Source: Candidatus Paracaedibacter acanthamoebae
GTDB lineage: Bacteria > Pseudomonadota > Alphaproteobacteria > Paracaedibacterales > Paracaedibacteraceae
Direction of reading: 5' to 3'
NCBI RefSeq assembly: GCF_000742835.1
Contig: NZ_CP008941.1
Coordinates: 1,073,001 to 1,137,000 of the forward strand
Length of the DNA stretch: 64,000 nt
Below, piece by piece: positions 62,549 to 64,000 of the stretch. The notes beneath the pieces are model-generated. The model made no database searches and had not been told where the DNA came from. It saw only the letters and a list, made by a program, of their open reading frames with translations. Every line of letters starts with the position of its first letter. Within the stretch, counting starts at the first letter, position 1. A program made the translations under genes and the position numbers.

Positions 62549-63719
62549 AATCAGTTTTTAAAGTAAAGGCCACCTTTAGAACGGATTTTTAGATGGATTT
62601 CACTGTTTTGGGCATACCAAGCTCAGTCATTCTATTGAGCAAATAACACATTAACTGGGTCTCAGCATTTTGATTGCTCCAATTTCTTGACAATATCTTT
62701 CTGCCAAAGATGGTCTTCAATCGATAAAAGGTGTTCTCTACCTTATTTCTTCTGCCATAATCATTTTTATTATACCAAGCCCAGTAGCCCTTCTTTTTGA
62801 TATAGTCAATTTTTTGATCCCTTAAGCTTGGATTATTTGCTGAAAAAATGACAGCATGCCTTGGAGGAGGAATGATAGGCTTAATCTTTTTATTTGCGAG
62901 GTAGTTGTAGATTTCATAGCTGTCATACCCTCCATCCGCCAGTAGATCATTCCCATCTTGTGCGCCAGCTTGATTCAAAAGAGATGGTACACAAGCTCTG
63001 TCATCTGTCAGATGGTTGGTCATTTCTCTTGCTACAATAATACCTTGCTTCCCAACGCCAATATGCAATTTCCTCCAAACCTTACGCTGATACTGCTTGC
63101 CATGTTTGGTTTCTAACCACTCTTTTTCACCAAATACCTTAAGGCCAGTAGAATCAATAACCAAATGGCTAGCTCCTTCTAATGAAGGTAGGCGTAAAGC
63201 TGATAATGATCTATTCATACGTCTTTGATAGACGGCTAAATTCAGGAATGGGCAAGACCTTTCCTATCAAAACAAATAAAGATTCAACAAATCCTGTTAG
63301 TTGCCTTAGAGCTAATCTAAAGATGTGCCTTAGTGTTAACATGAGATTCATGCTGGTATCTGAATAAATAAAGGGCCGCCCTCGATCTTGCTTTACTTTC
63401 TTTACTGCAAGCCAGCTTTGATCGAAGTCTTCACTAAGCCAAATTGTAAGGGAACCTCGTTGCTTCAAGGAAGCATTATATTCTCGCCAGTTGGTTATTT
63501 TGTATTTTTTATTATTGTTGCTCATGTGTGCTTTTCAGGTTTGGTAAATCTCAAGCAAAATCTACCCTTAAATTCCTATTTAAGCAACAAAGTGATTGCA
63601 TCTTGGGTGCTTCATTTTGAACACTTTTACCAAACTTGGCCTGCCGGAATCAGTTAAAATCTAATAATTTTGGGGAAAAGGGGAAGTTTGGTCTTGCTTC
63701 CCATTTACGCAACAACACC
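62535..63719 (-). mobile_element. IS5-family (IS903-like) insertion sequence
   Basis: The left end GGCTTTGTGGCTTAAAT and right end GGTGTTGTTGCGTAAAT (as read inward) resemble the IS903 group repeat GGCTTTGTTGCATAAAT. They bound 1,185 bp with the transposase on the minus strand. Confidence 0.8.
62589..63525 (-). pseudogene. IS5/IS903-type transposase, frameshifted
   Basis: The first frame (63525-63211) has YKITNWREYNASLKQRGSLT and SFVLIG-like LFVLIGKVLPIPEFSRLSK. The second (63218-62589) has SHLVIDSTGLKVFGEKEW (first Asp), LADGGYDSYEIYNYL (second Asp) and GRRNKVENTFYRLKTIFG (Glu). The frames overlap by eight bases and differ by +1 at LSK/RRMN near 63220. IS903 transposases are normally one frame, so this is probably a mutation. 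Confidence 0.85.
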
Positions 63720-64000
63720 GGTAATAGTAACGAACAGCAAAACCGATAACACTTTTGGGAAGACGATATCCTTTATAAGGATCTCTCATAATCAAAGACT
63801 TTCTCTTATTTTTGCAAGAATCTTACAATAATTGCATCTCCATCTCAACAACTTGACGGCACCTATCATCAAGCTTATTAATCTTTACTTCAGGGACGAC
63901 TACCTAGTACCCTGATTATAAAGATTTCATGAAGAAACCCTAGTAAAGCCCTAGATAGTTAACTTCGGCTTTACCAGGGGAGAGTTATTACTTTGCTAAC
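63720..64000. other. Right edge, no recognised feature
   Basis: I find no gene or repeat that I can support in these 281 bases. They may be the start of a neighbour outside the window. Confidence 0.4.

Overview
The window looks like an accessory stretch of an AT-rich alphaproteobacterial intracellular symbiont, plausibly Holosporales or Rickettsiales. This is inferred from the mixture of Ti-type TraA/TraC/TraD with a ProQ/FinO protein (as in the Rickettsiales amplified genetic element), secreted LRR, Sel1, F-box and ubiquitin-interacting-motif proteins, and very dense insertion sequences with many gene remnants. No rRNA or tRNA gene was recognised.

Region by region. 1-8951 (minus strand) is a nonribosomal peptide operon: an atypical protein kinase, a CmlA-type diiron beta-hydroxylase, and an NRPS that runs off the left edge (formylation - condensation-like remnant - A - T - C - A). 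9223-13537 is an IS block (IS630, IS256, IS6). 13692-17122 holds a secreted LRR protein and a DUF4143 ATPase. 17310-20243 holds nested IS6 copies, an IS110 remnant and an IS5-family element. 20266-27444 carries NRPS accessory genes: an intact MbtH-like protein, then a 4'-phosphopantetheinyl transferase, an ABC exporter, a type II thioesterase and a SyrP-like hydroxylase, each interrupted by one or two small lesions. 24259-26455 and 27720-31699 are nested IS481 and IS21 elements. 32567-38109 is a regulatory and SAM-related island: a LysR regulator, an S-adenosylhomocysteinase-like protein, a methyltransferase, a six-TM CqsS/LqsS-like histidine kinase and an LqsR-like response regulator. 38938-44840 is a conjugation module (traD, traC, a putative oriT, traA, small genes, proQ/finO). 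44883-45112 is a RelE/HigB-like toxin gene cut by an IS6 remnant. 45464-54307 is an effector island: an F-box protein, a protein with two tandem ubiquitin-interacting motifs, and two LRR-coiled-coil-Sel1 paralogues. 54318-62548 has transposon debris around a CzcA metal efflux pump, with Tn3-type resolvase sequence on both sides. A secreted helical protein and an IS5/IS903-like element close the window.

How the parts fit. The two NRPS loci are probably halves of one system: the synthetase and the CmlA hydroxylase on the left, and MbtH, PPTase, exporter, thioesterase and SyrP on the right, now separated by IS6-bounded DNA. The core enzymes read intact and several accessory genes do not, so the pathway is either decaying, relies on transcriptional slippage at A/T runs, or contains assembly errors. 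The conjugation module and the many identical IS6 copies give a route for gain and rearrangement. The secreted LRR, F-box, UIM and Sel1 proteins suggest manipulation of a eukaryotic host.
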